A stretch of DNA of 6,889 bases from CAZSPL01 sp964608735 (GTDB lineage Bacteria > JAJVIF01 > JAPKYR01 > CAZSPL01): NCBI GenBank assembly GCA_964608735.1, contig CAZSPL010000208.1, positions 1 through 6,889 of the forward strand, given 5' to 3'. Made by a program: the position numbers and the translations under genes. Below the pieces are notes generated by a model that was not told the origin of the DNA, made no database searches, and was given only the letters and a program-made list of their open reading frames with translations. This document shows positions 1 through 4,818 of the stretch, in pieces. Every line of letters starts with the position of its first letter. The stretch's first letter is position 1.

Positions 1-94
1 CATAATGGATGGCAACTATATCATGCTCCCCTTAGTAAGAAGAACACATCAACATCGTGCGGCTTGCGCCTGCACTGAATATTTCTATATTCCT

Positions 95-120
95 GAGAAA
101 AAGCCGATCAGCTATTTCTC
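95..120 (-). repeat. Imperfect palindrome over the lgt stop codon
   Basis: Bases 95-120 form a 26-base dyad centred between 107 and 108. Eleven of 13 positions pair, the outer arms are GAGAAA and TTTCTC, and one further pair would be a G-U wobble in the lgt transcript. The lgt stop codon (112-114) lies inside it. A second small hairpin, GAATAT-ttct-ATATTC, follows at 77-92. Together they could end or protect the lgt mRNA, but no run of U follows the stem, so a standard intrinsic terminator is not shown. Confidence 0.4.
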
Positions 121-1368
121 TTCGATTTCCTCATCCGCTTCCGAATCCGGCTCTTCGATAAATTCCGATTCCATCTCGTCTTCCGGCTCGACGTCGGTTT
201 CAACTTCACGCTCAACCTTCCTCGATGGCTTCACAGGCTCCTCTTCATCTTCCTCTTCATTTTCATCGCCGGTAAGCTCTTCGGCGAGACGTTCGGCGAT
301 ATTCATCCGCCTGTTGATCTCGAACATTATCACGCCGGCAATCAATATGAGTATGAGCGATGCAAGCTGCGCATATGTGAGCCACGTGCCGATGACCTTG
401 CTCGAAACATCGAACCGGTACATCTCCTGGATGAACCTGATTATAGAATACCCGAATACGAACATAAGGAATGTATGCCCGGTAAACCGGGATTTATGCC
501 GGTAGAAATACCTGAGATAGAAAAATAACCCGAGACACGCGATCGCCATATAGAGCGGCGCGGGGTGACGGAACAACCCATCCATCGGATAGGGTGGTTC
601 CGTGTTCTCCGGGATCGCCACGGTCGGGTATTTCGCCCACCACCATCCCGCGGCGGCCGCCTGGTTATCGAATTTAATCCCGTAGCAGCAGCCGTTGAGG
701 TAGCACCCGATACGCCCGAAGAAGATGCCGAGTGGGAGGGCGACTATCGTGAAATCGGCCATCTTCCAGAAATTGAGCCGCCGGATTTTACAGAATACTA
801 TTCCAGCGAGCAGGGCGCCGATTATGCCGCCATGCACCGAGAGCCCGCCCCGGGTGATGTCCCACCAGGGCGCGGCGGGTTGCAATTGGCCGGGTGCGAT
901 CTCGATGGGCCTGAACTCCTCCGGCATCAGCAGGATGTAAATTATCCTCGCGCCGATTATCGAACCGATGATGATGAACACCATCATGTCGAGGATGACA
1001 TCGGAGCTTATTTTCTCCCGCTTGCCTTCCGTCACGAGATATATCGTGCCGAAGACGAATGCCAGCATCAGCATGAAGCCGTAGGCATAAATGATGATGG
1101 GATACTCGGTGCCATGCGGGAACCGCTGGGCGAGGGTCTGTCCCTGGTAGGTCACCGTCGTGTAGACGACGTTGTAGATGAAATAGGCGATGACATCGGC
1201 AACCGCCGCGAAAATTATCGCCACCAGGGTTGCCGGAAGCCATTTCATCTTGCGTGATGCCGCGAAGCTGTACCCGATGGAAAGGAATATCAGCGACACC
1301 AACGGTAAAATGATGTGCCAATACGGGTCGATCTTCACGTATCCGAAATTAAATATTACACGGTACAA
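112..1368 (-). CDS. lgt: Prolipoprotein diacylglyceryl transferase, extended form
   Basis: Transfers diacylglycerol from phosphatidylglycerol to the lipobox cysteine of prolipoproteins in the inner membrane, the first step of lipoprotein maturation. The 418-residue product shows the Lgt core: YG at 96-97, GGLSVHGG at 174-181 (His179), GRIGCYLNGCCYG at 218-230 (Arg219), RHP at 267-269, and Arg311/Glu315 in the segment matching the E. coli R239/E243 region. By my alignment the positions of E. coli Asn146 and Glu151 are Cys222 and Cys227 here; a GCCYG-type motif also occurs in other divergent Lgt proteins. The E. coli enzyme is about 290 residues. This one has an extra N-terminal part (1-88) with two likely membrane helices (about 18-38 and 43-69) and a Glu/Asp-rich tail (366-418). 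The start is TTG; an AAAAGGA site lies 12 bases upstream and no in-frame ATG occurs before residue 41. GTG at codon 11 is an alternative. Confidence 0.95.
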   Translation of the reverse strand: MYRVIFNFGYVKIDPYWHIILPLVSLIFLSIGYSFAASRKMKWLPATLVAIIFAAVADVIAYFIYNVVYTTVTYQGQTLAQRFPHGTEYPIIIYAYGFMLMLAFVFGTIYLVTEGKREKISSDVILDMMVFIIIGSIIGARIIYILLMPEEFRPIEIAPGQLQPAAPWWDITRGGLSVHGGIIGALLAGIVFCKIRRLNFWKMADFTIVALPLGIFFGRIGCYLNGCCYGIKFDNQAAAAGWWWAKYPTVAIPENTEPPYPMDGLFRHPAPLYMAIACLGLFFYLRYFYRHKSRFTGHTFLMFVFGYSIIRFIQEMYRFDVSSKVIGTWLTYAQLASLILILIAGVIMFEINRRMNIAERLAEELTGDENEEEDEEEPVKPSRKVEREVETDVEPEDEMESEFIEEPDSEADEEIEEK

Positions 1369-1380
1369 AGTGTTATACCA

Positions 1381-1387
1381 TCCTTTT
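1381..1387 (-). promoter_or_regulatory. Shine-Dalgarno site of lgt
   Basis: On the minus strand AAAAGGA lies 12 bases before the TTG start of lgt. The spacing is long but usable. It supports TTG at 1366-1368 as the start, because an in-frame TAA lies just upstream and no nearer ATG exists in this frame. Confidence 0.45.
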
Positions 1388-1415
1388 TATCCGGTAATAT
1401 CGTATGCAAAACCCG

Positions 1416-1435
1416 GGGGACGCTCAGGCGACCCC
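1416..1435. repeat. 20-base imperfect palindrome, central TCAG
   Basis: GGGG-a-CGC-TCAG-GCG-a-CCCC: seven base pairs interrupted by one A/A mismatch, around a four-base centre TCAG (CTGA on the other strand). It lies 48 bases upstream of the lgt start, so it could sit in the lgt leader or be an extragenic palindrome. No U-tract follows on either strand. Confidence 0.5.
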
Positions 1436-1486
1436 TGCAAACAAAACATGGCATTCTAATCACCAAAAAAGCGAAAATCAAGCTGT

Positions 1487-1502
1487 CCCGGTAATTATCG
1501 GG
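1487..1502. repeat. Short inverted repeat CCCGGT-AATT-ATCGGG
   Basis: Arms at 1487-1492 and 1497-1502 pair at five of six positions, with a G/T at 1491/1498, around AATT. It is a minor hairpin with no run of T after it, so it is not read as a terminator. Confidence 0.35.
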
Positions 1503-1610
1503 CTTAACCCCCGCCTATACCTGCCGAAAATTACATTATCCTGACAGCCGGTGAACGTAATCCGGAAATTCTGCATCCAATATAGTAGCGATTAGCTGCT
1601 GCTTGTTCAT

Positions 1611-1630
1611 GCCCCCCTCCTGAGGGGGGC
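1611..1630. repeat. Perfect GC-rich palindrome
   Basis: GCCCCCCTC and GAGGGGGGC are perfect nine-base arms separated by CT. The extreme stability and the two-base centre match the architecture of the palindromes at 1835 and 1886. No T-run follows directly (the next bases are TCCTATATTTT), so a repetitive extragenic palindrome is likelier than a terminator. Confidence 0.6.
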
Positions 1631-1738
1631 TCCTATATTTTCAGGCCATAATTCCACGTTGTAGCATACTGCACCGGGCCGAATGCTGCTTTCTTCAGGT
1701 TTCATTTTTTCCTTCGCACTGATCGATCACCTGAGAGA

Positions 1739-1790
1739 CCCGGGTAGGCCGCATTTGATTAATATGAAAAAAGGATGCGGTCAACCCGGG
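1739..1790. repeat. 52-base inverted repeat with CCCGGG ends (copy A)
   Basis: CCCGGGT (1739-1745) pairs with ACCCGGG (1784-1790), and CCGCAT (1749-1754) pairs with ATGCGG (1775-1780). The two helices are separated by a 3x3 internal loop and capped by an AT-rich 20-base loop containing ATGAAA. Length, CCCGGG ends and the loop ATGAAA resemble the inverted repeat at 3996-4049, which suggests two members of one family. It could be an extragenic palindrome, a small non-autonomous element or a structured RNA. Confidence 0.6.
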
Positions 1791-1834
1791 GCGGCTCCCA
1801 AACAACAGGATCTCCACTTAATCCCACCGGGTGC

Positions 1835-1852
1835 CGCAGGCTTTAGCCTGCG
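1835..1852. repeat. Perfect palindrome CGCAGGCT-TT-AGCCTGCG
   Basis: Two eight-base perfect arms around TT. Both this and the palindrome at 1886-1903 have a CTNNAG core and run on into TGCGCC on the right side. Such sequences occur as dispersed extragenic palindromes in several bacterial phyla. The copy number in this genome cannot be judged from one window. Confidence 0.6.
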
Positions 1853-1885
1853 CCGTCTCCCTATCCCACGCCATAAGATTCAGGA

Positions 1886-1903
1886 CGCACACTGAAGTGT
1901 GCG
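1886..1903. repeat. Perfect palindrome CGCACACT-GA-AGTGTGCG
   Basis: Two eight-base perfect arms around GA, with the same layout as the palindrome 33 bases upstream (eight-base arms, two-base centre, CTNNAG core, TGCGCC right flank). The arm sequence differs, as expected for compensated members of a palindrome family rather than simple copies. Confidence 0.6.
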
Positions 1904-1938
1904 CCACCCATGTCATATCCATATCATATGTCTTCCCG

Positions 1939-1962
1939 GTAATACTCCACGCCGTAATACTC
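1939..1962 (+). repeat. Direct repeat GTAATACTC x2
   Basis: The nine-base word GTAATACTC occurs at 1939-1947 and 1954-1962, a 15-base period, and ends immediately before the -35 hexamer of the toxin-antitoxin promoter. Inverted versions of its core lie downstream of the -10 box. This placement suggests an operator array rather than chance. Confidence 0.5.
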
Positions 1963-1991
1963 TTGACAAAATACGTTACATCGTATACAAT
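1963..1991 (+). promoter_or_regulatory. Sigma-70-type promoter of the toxin-antitoxin pair
   Basis: A perfect -35 TTGACA (1963-1968) and -10 TACAAT (1986-1991, one mismatch) are separated by exactly 17 bases. Transcription would start near 1998, leaving a leader of about 20 bases before the antitoxin ATG. It is the best promoter in the window, and its -10 box lies inside the palindrome at 1977-1994. Confidence 0.8.
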
Positions 1992-1994
1992 GTA
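1977..1994 (+). promoter_or_regulatory. Likely antitoxin operator
   Basis: TACAT-c-GTATAC-a-ATGTA is an 18-base dyad with only the c/a pair unsymmetrical, covering the -10 box. Ribbon-helix-helix antitoxins usually bind such dyads in their own promoter as antitoxin or toxin-antitoxin complex, so autorepression is expected. Further related half-sites (GTAATACTC at 1939-1947 and 1954-1962, TATTACA at 1993-1999, TGTAATA at 2013-2019) flank it and may be extra binding sites. Function is inferred from position and symmetry. Confidence 0.6.
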
Positions 1995-2018
1995 TTACAT
2001 CAGCTTCTGAGGTGTAAT

Positions 2019-2237
2019 ATGCGCACATCCATTTCCGTCAGGCTTCCAAAAGAGCTCGCCGACCGACTGGACAGCATCGCCCGGGACACCGAACGCCCGC
2101 GCTCGTTTATCATTCAGAAAGCGCTGGAATCGTATATCGAGGAACTCGCCGACCTCCAGGTCGCCATCGACCGGCTGCGCGACAAATCCGACCCCGTCGT
2201 CACAGGTAAAGAGCTGAGGAAAAACCTTGGCGTATAG
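2019..2237 (+). CDS. Ribbon-helix-helix antitoxin (CopG/RelB-like)
   Basis: A 72-residue protein expected to neutralise the downstream RelE-type toxin and repress their shared promoter. Residues 2-8 (RTSISVR) form the DNA-contacting strand, helix A follows at about 10-22, and helix B begins at PRSF (28-31) and runs to about 42: the RHH dimer fold. Residues 43-72 (LADLQVAIDRLRD then a KELRKNLG end) are the likely toxin-binding tail. The frame stays open upstream to 1899, but ATG 2019 is chosen because GAGGTG (2009-2014) is well placed, the RHH strand begins right there, and the promoter and operator occupy the upstream extension. The last codons overlap the toxin start by 11 bases, indicating translational coupling. 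The exact antitoxin subfamily is not certain. Confidence 0.87.
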   Translation: MRTSISVRLPKELADRLDSIARDTERPRSFIIQKALESYIEELADLQVAIDRLRDKSDPVVTGKELRKNLGV

Positions 2238-2496
2238 AGTCGTCTACAAGAAGTCGGTTCATCGCGACATCAAGAAGCTGCCGCGGGATGAGATTCGTCG
2301 CATCCTCGATAAAATTGAGAGGGAGCTTCTGCGTGACCCGATGTCGAACCCCCCTCTCAAAGGACCCTTCTCCGGACTCCGTAAACTGAGAATCGGCGAT
2401 TTTCGCGTGATATATGCGATACTGAACGATGATATCCTCATCCTCAGAATCGGTCATCGGAAGGATGTCTATAAATCAGAGACCTGGGCCGATTGA
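2227..2496 (+). CDS. RelE/ParE-family toxin
   Basis: An 89-residue basic protein of the RelE/ParE superfamily, partner of the preceding antitoxin. It shows the family order: N-terminal strand YRVVYKK (3-9), helices KKLP...IRRILDKIERELLRDP (about 16-38), PLKG (43-46), LRKLRIGDFRVIY (51-63), and the final strand RIGHRKDVY (74-82). Arg60, Arg78 and Tyr82 align with positions used by E. coli RelE in ribosome-dependent mRNA cleavage. An mRNase role is therefore likelier than ParE-type gyrase poisoning, but this is inferred. Start is TTG, preceded by GAGGA (2216-2220) six bases upstream and overlapping the antitoxin end. The stop codon TGA at 2494-2496 is directly followed by the stop codon of the convergent lpd gene. 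All core elements are intact. Confidence 0.9.
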   Translation: MAYRVVYKKSVHRDIKKLPRDEIRRILDKIERELLRDPMSNPPLKGPFSGLRKLRIGDFRVIYAILNDDILILRIGHRKDVYKSETWAD

Positions 2497-3906
2497 TTAT
2501 TGCGGGCGCGGAATATGCAGCGCGCCGTCGCCGAGCGCATGCCCCAGTTCACCGAATGATTCACCCACCGTGGGATGCGCGAAGCAAGTTTGCGCCAGCT
2601 GTTCGCCTGTCATCCCCGACTGAACCGCCATTACCGCCCCGGCGAGCAGCTCGGATGCGCTCGGCCCTACTATCGTGATGCCCATCACTTTCCCGGATTC
2701 CGCATCGACGACAGCCTTGATGAACCCCTCCTGCGACCCCTCGATAAGCGCCTTGCCGTTCCCGGCGAGGGAAAACATGGCAGTGCGGTACTTCAGGTTC
2801 CGCTTTTGGGCCATCTCCTCGTGTATTCCCACATGCCCGACTTCCGGCCAGGTATATGTCGCCCACGGGATATGGTCGAGGTTGATGGGCGGGCGCTGAT
2901 GTCCGGCGAGCATTTCCGCCACGAAAATCCCCTCCGCGGTCGCCTTGTGGGCAAGCAAAGGCGGACGCGCGCAGTCGCCCACGGCGAAAATGTGGCCGAT
3001 ATTCGTGCGGCAGTTCTCATCCACTTCAACCGCTCCCCGCGACAATTTCAGCCCCGCCTCCTCAAGACCGCAGCCCATGGTCGATGCCTCCCGCCCGATA
3101 CTTACCAGGAGCATGTCGAATTCATAATCCGCTTTCACGCCGCCCGATTCCCCTTCGATTTTAACGACATCCCCCTCGACGCGGCACGATGTCGTGTTGA
3201 AATTGCAGTGGATATTTATCCCGCGGCGCTTGAACACATCCCACATAACTTTCCCGGCTTCCGGGTCGTCCATGGGCATGGGAGCCGGCAGCAGTTCGAG
3301 TATCGTCACATCGGAGCCGAACGCCCGGAATATGCCGCCGAATTCCATCCCGATGGCTCCCGCGCCGACGATGCCGATATTCTTCGGCAGTTCCTCGAGT
3401 TCGAGGGCCTGGTCGGATGAAATAATCCTCTTGCCGTCGAATGGGAATGCGGGAAGCTGCCGCACTTTCGAGCCCACCGCGATGATGAGGTTCTTGAATT
3501 CGACCCGCCTCTCGCCCGCTTCGATAGTATGGTCGTCGATGAGCTTGCCGTTCGCCTCGATGATTTCCGCGCCGTTGCTCTTGAGGAGCAGCTTTGTGCC
3601 GGCGACGAGCTTGCCGACGATGCGATCCTTATATTTCTGCACCTTCGAGTATTCAAACCCGGGGTTTTCGGCGCTTATCCCCATCTTCTTCAGGTCGCCG
3701 AATTCGGCATAGACCCTTGATGCGTGTATCAGCGCCTTGGTGGGAATGCATCCCCTGTTCAGGCATGTGCCCCCCATCTTATGCCTCTCGATTATCGCGG
3801 TGCTCAGTCCGAGCTGGCGCGCGCGTATCGCGGCGGGGTATCCTCCCGGGCCTCCGCCGAGGACAACGACATCGTATTTATCCTTCCCAGCATTTTCAGC
3901 AGCCAT
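2497..3906 (-). CDS. lpdA: Dihydrolipoamide dehydrogenase (E3)
   Basis: An FAD-dependent, homodimeric cytoplasmic enzyme that reoxidises dihydrolipoamide with NAD+ for 2-oxoacid dehydrogenase complexes or the glycine cleavage system. In the 469 residues, the FAD-binding GGGPGG is at 17-22, the redox disulfide is Cys48/Cys53 in GGTCLNRGCIPTK, the NAD-binding GAGAIG is at 181-186 with Glu204 at the end of the following strand (NAD preference), the second FAD motif is TNIGHIFAVGD at 301-311, and the dimer-interface catalytic pair is His444/Glu449 in HPTVGE. Length matches the family. The ATG at 3904-3906 has a GAAAGGAG site (3913-3920) six bases upstream. No E1, E2 or glycine cleavage gene is adjacent, so it is a stand-alone copy here. 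Its 3' end meets the toxin gene with no spacer. Confidence 0.97.
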   Translation of the reverse strand: MAAENAGKDKYDVVVLGGGPGGYPAAIRARQLGLSTAIIERHKMGGTCLNRGCIPTKALIHASRVYAEFGDLKKMGISAENPGFEYSKVQKYKDRIVGKLVAGTKLLLKSNGAEIIEANGKLIDDHTIEAGERRVEFKNLIIAVGSKVRQLPAFPFDGKRIISSDQALELEELPKNIGIVGAGAIGMEFGGIFRAFGSDVTILELLPAPMPMDDPEAGKVMWDVFKRRGINIHCNFNTTSCRVEGDVVKIEGESGGVKADYEFDMLLVSIGREASTMGCGLEEAGLKLSRGAVEVDENCRTNIGHIFAVGDCARPPLLAHKATAEGIFVAEMLAGHQRPPINLDHIPWATYTWPEVGHVGIHEEMAQKRNLKYRTAMFSLAGNGKALIEGSQEGFIKAVVDAESGKVMGITIVGPSASELLAGAVMAVQSGMTGEQLAQTCFAHPTVGESFGELGHALGDGALHIPRPQ

Positions 3907-3952
3907 CTGATGCTCCTTTCCATAATGCGGCTATGCAAAATAACGGGTGCAA

Positions 3953-3958
3953 ATTATA
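3953..3958 (-). promoter_or_regulatory. Probable -10 box of the lpd promoter
   Basis: On the minus strand a perfect TATAAT occurs 46 bases upstream of the lpd ATG. No good TTGACA lies 16-18 bases further upstream (the best hexamers are TCACCT or GTCACC). Instead an inverted repeat, CACCT (3960-3964) and AGGTG (3976-3980), occupies the -10/-35 spacer and could be an activator or repressor site. The weak -35 fits a regulated promoter, but this is inference. Confidence 0.5.
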
Positions 3959-3995
3959 ACACCTGAAATGAAAATAGGTGACTGGCACGACGTCG

Positions 3996-4049
3996 CCCGG
4001 GGTTGGAGCCATCCTGTCTTCCATGAAATAAATTAGCTCCTACCCCGGG
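3996..4049. repeat. 54-base inverted repeat with CCCGGG ends (copy B)
   Basis: CCCGGGGTTGGAGC (3996-4009) pairs with GCTCCTACCCCGGG (4036-4049) at 13 of 14 positions, around a 26-base AT-rich loop that contains ATGAAA. It lies between two divergent genes, so it is not a terminator for either. It closely resembles the repeat at 1739-1790 in length, CCCGGG ends and the position of the loop ATGAAA (27 versus 25 bases from the left end). Confidence 0.65.
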
Positions 4050-4077
4050 GGGGCGCATATTCCCATACCCGCGGAAT

Positions 4078-4106
4078 TTGCATGGCAGCGACATTTCAGC
4101 TATCGT
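4078..4106 (+). promoter_or_regulatory. Possible promoter of the exported-protein gene
   Basis: TTGCAT (4078-4083) and TATCGT (4101-4106) are spaced by 17 bases, with three and four of six consensus matches. The start of transcription would be near 4113. A short hairpin GCGGG-atata-CCCGC (4121-4135) would then lie in the leader, ahead of the GGGGAGG ribosome site. The assignment is weak. Confidence 0.3.
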
Positions 4107-4166
4107 TAGATGGCTCGACGGCGGGATATACCCGCGCGGCATATTGCTCTCCCGGGGAGGAAAACA

Positions 4167-4715
4167 ATGAAACAAATCACCATAATTACCGCGTTCCTCG
4201 CATTGATACTGCTTTCCGCGGCTCCGGCCATGGCGGTCGAATACACCGACACACACGCCGGCTTCGCCATCGAATATGATGACGCCGTCTGGACCATGGA
4301 GGACATGGGCTTCATGTTCGGCGACATGCAGGCATTCGACGACAAACTGGTCTCGACGCCGCTCGTGCTCACCGACTACGACCTCGAATGGGCGAGCGTA
4401 TTCGTGGCTGTGAGCGAGCGCGACGACTACGAGTACAGCATCGTGGACTTCATAAAAGATAACATGGGCGACATGACCATCAACGACATCTACGAGGTGG
4501 ATGACACATTCACCGATTCAAGCGGCGATGAATTCGACTCGCTCATCATCGTGAAGGGCATGTTGCCGGAGTTCGAGGATGAGGGAATCCTGCTGAGGCA
4601 GGTGTTCTTCGCGAACGGGAAGCGCTACGAGCTCTGTTTCCTCGGGCTGCCGGAGAGTTTCGTCGACGGCTACGCCGACGCGACGGCCATCATGGATTCG
4701 ATCGATATTCTCTGA
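4167..4715 (+). CDS. Small exported acidic protein, PsbP/DcrB-like
   Basis: Not a gene I can name. The 182-residue product begins with a clear Sec signal peptide: Lys2, a hydrophobic core at 4-17, and AMA at 21-23 before VEY, so cleavage after Ala23 is likely. There is no lipobox cysteine, so the mature protein of about 159 residues should be periplasmic or secreted. It is strongly acidic. The pattern AGFAIEYDDAVW near the mature N-terminus, a central helix (SIVDFIKDNM, 91-100), a strand ending FFANGKRYELCFLG (147-160) and a closing helix IMDSIDIL resembles Mog1/PsbP/DcrB-fold proteins. That is a fold-level guess from pattern alone. ATG 4167 is chosen over the longer frame from 4110 because GGGGAGG (4154-4160) and the signal peptide both fit it. 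It lies 103 bases before xseA, same strand. Confidence 0.8.
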   Translation: MKQITIITAFLALILLSAAPAMAVEYTDTHAGFAIEYDDAVWTMEDMGFMFGDMQAFDDKLVSTPLVLTDYDLEWASVFVAVSERDDYEYSIVDFIKDNMGDMTINDIYEVDDTFTDSSGDEFDSLIIVKGMLPEFEDEGILLRQVFFANGKRYELCFLGLPESFVDGYADATAIMDSIDIL

Positions 4716-4818
4716 CATTCCCTTTCCCATTTCATTTTCCCTCCTTACGTGCTATAAACACTGCTTGGTTTCATCCTTGAGCGGACTTTTCGACATAGAC
4801 CGGGAAACCGGTGAAGTC
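4716..4818 (+). promoter_or_regulatory. Gap before xseA with a possible -10 box
   Basis: The gap is pyrimidine-rich after the upstream stop and has no hairpin, so read-through from the exported-protein gene is possible. TATAAA at 4753-4758 could be a -10 box but has no matching -35. The xseA frame is open through this gap, with TTG codons at 4765 and 4777 as alternative starts. GGTGA at 4810-4814 is the likely ribosome site for the ATG at 4819. Confidence 0.3.

Larger units (their letters stand above)
1369..1962. other. Gene-poor intergenic region rich in palindromes
   Basis: No credible gene is seen between the lgt start and the toxin-antitoxin promoter. The open frames here are short, lack ribosome binding sites and have no protein-like composition. 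The stretch holds several short inverted repeats (1416-1435, 1487-1502, 1611-1630, 1720-1729, 1739-1790, 1835-1852, 1886-1903), mostly GC-rich with tiny loops. This is typical of extragenic repetitive palindromes. No transposase, tRNA or recognisable riboswitch is present. Confidence 0.7.

Noticed and set aside
565..1257. Long plus-strand open frame opposite lgt
   Set aside because: It lies fully inside the lgt gene on the other strand, has low-complexity His/Asp/Arg-rich content and no ribosome site. It is a by-product of GC-rich codons.
1611..1630. Intrinsic terminator
   Set aside because: The stem is strong, but no T-run follows on either strand and no gene ends just before it (lgt and the antitoxin both start away from it).
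1731..1750. CTGAGAG resembling the TPP riboswitch core
   Set aside because: The other conserved TPP elements (ACCTGAT and the TAATACCAGCG region) are not found nearby and no thiamine gene follows.
1683..1895. 70-codon plus-strand open frame in the intergenic region
   Set aside because: It runs through two palindromes, has no ribosome site and its product lacks protein-like order. It is not supported as a gene.
2575..3420. 281-codon plus-strand open frame opposite lpd
   Set aside because: It overlaps the well-conserved dihydrolipoamide dehydrogenase antisense and has no recognisable motif or start signal.
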